NCBI GenBank assembly: GCA_012861695.1
Contig: JAAOOA010000444.1
Location: forward strand, 250,001-314,000
Origin: Trematomus loennbergii
Lineage: Eukaryota; Chordata; Actinopteri; Perciformes; Nototheniidae
Length of the DNA: 64,000 nucleotides
Direction: 5' to 3'
Shown: positions 63,603-64,000 of the stretch, in pieces
Layout of the letters: each line of letters begins with the position of its first letter
How positions within the stretch are numbered: the first letter of the stretch is position 1
The notes under the pieces: model-generated
Seen by the model: the letters and a program-made list of their open reading frames with translations, nothing else
Databases searched by the model: none
What the model was told of the DNA's origin: nothing
Made by a program: the position numbers and the translations under genes

Positions 63603-64000
63603 CCTTCAGCACATACTCAATACTTAAATTAAACAATATTATATTGTGTTTAAAACTATACACTAGGTATGGGGAGGTGAGGAAGAAAAACACTACCAAC
63701 TCACGTTAAACTCGGATAAACAGTAAGATAAAGGACATAATTTGACTTCATTATTAACAATAAACAAACATAATCACAGACAACATATGTAAGGCTATAC
63801 GACGCAGTATTCATGTAAATAAATGCAGTCAATTGAAGTTGAAAACATGTTCTAACTGAACTTAGTTGATTAAAAAAAGCCCAATAACTTACACATAACA
63901 AGCTTGAAATAAACCCTTCCTATTTCGCCAGACAAAAACATTACTAGCTAGTGTTAAACCTCAGGAAAACAGAGAGATTAAGAGATAATTGGATAAGACT

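Overview
This window is from a vertebrate nuclear genome, almost certainly a teleost fish and probably a percomorph. The reasons are sparse split genes with consensus splice sites, very long CA/TG microsatellites, and a dense mix of short inverted-repeat transposons, tRNA-derived SINEs and LINE tails of fish type. There is no operon, CRISPR array or prokaryotic signal. Family and paralogue names come from motif recognition by eye, because no database search was possible.

Two protein-coding genes can be supported, both on the minus strand. The first is slc8a3, a plasma-membrane Na+/Ca2+ exchanger. Its large first coding exon spans 25696-27560 and encodes the signal peptide, N-terminal membrane half with the alpha-1 repeat, XIP region, calcium-binding domain CBD1 and the start of CBD2. 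Four small indels within about 320 bp break the frame of an otherwise intact exon. The second is cox16, a cytochrome c oxidase assembly factor. Three of its exons are present (62356-62433, 53309-53377, 51578-51745) and its first exon lies beyond the right edge. SLC8A3 and COX16 are neighbours in the same orientation in human 14q24, and this synteny supports choosing slc8a3 over slc8a4. The two genes are not functionally coupled; the shared block is positional.

Layout: 1-25695 is presumptive slc8a3 intron 2, with two arrays of a 72-bp satellite, a transposon carrying a 33-bp tandem expansion, a three-level transposon nest, hAT elements and microsatellites. 27561 to about 42476 is presumptive slc8a3 intron 1, with Harbinger-like, hAT and TTAA elements and two LINE remnants. 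About 42477-43190 is a GC-rich candidate first exon and promoter of slc8a3. 43190-51116 is intergenic. 51117-64000 is cox16, whose introns contain a 57-bp satellite split by a 1.9-kb TTAA-inserting element, a 600-bp GA tract and further transposons.

I found no clearly new biological system. The most notable signals are the frameshift cluster in slc8a3, the 57-bp satellite interrupted exactly at a TTAA in one monomer, the 72-bp satellite whose monomers each carry E-box-like and CRE-like sites, the 33-bp expansion inside one copy of a dispersed transposon, and several long palindromes inside transposons.
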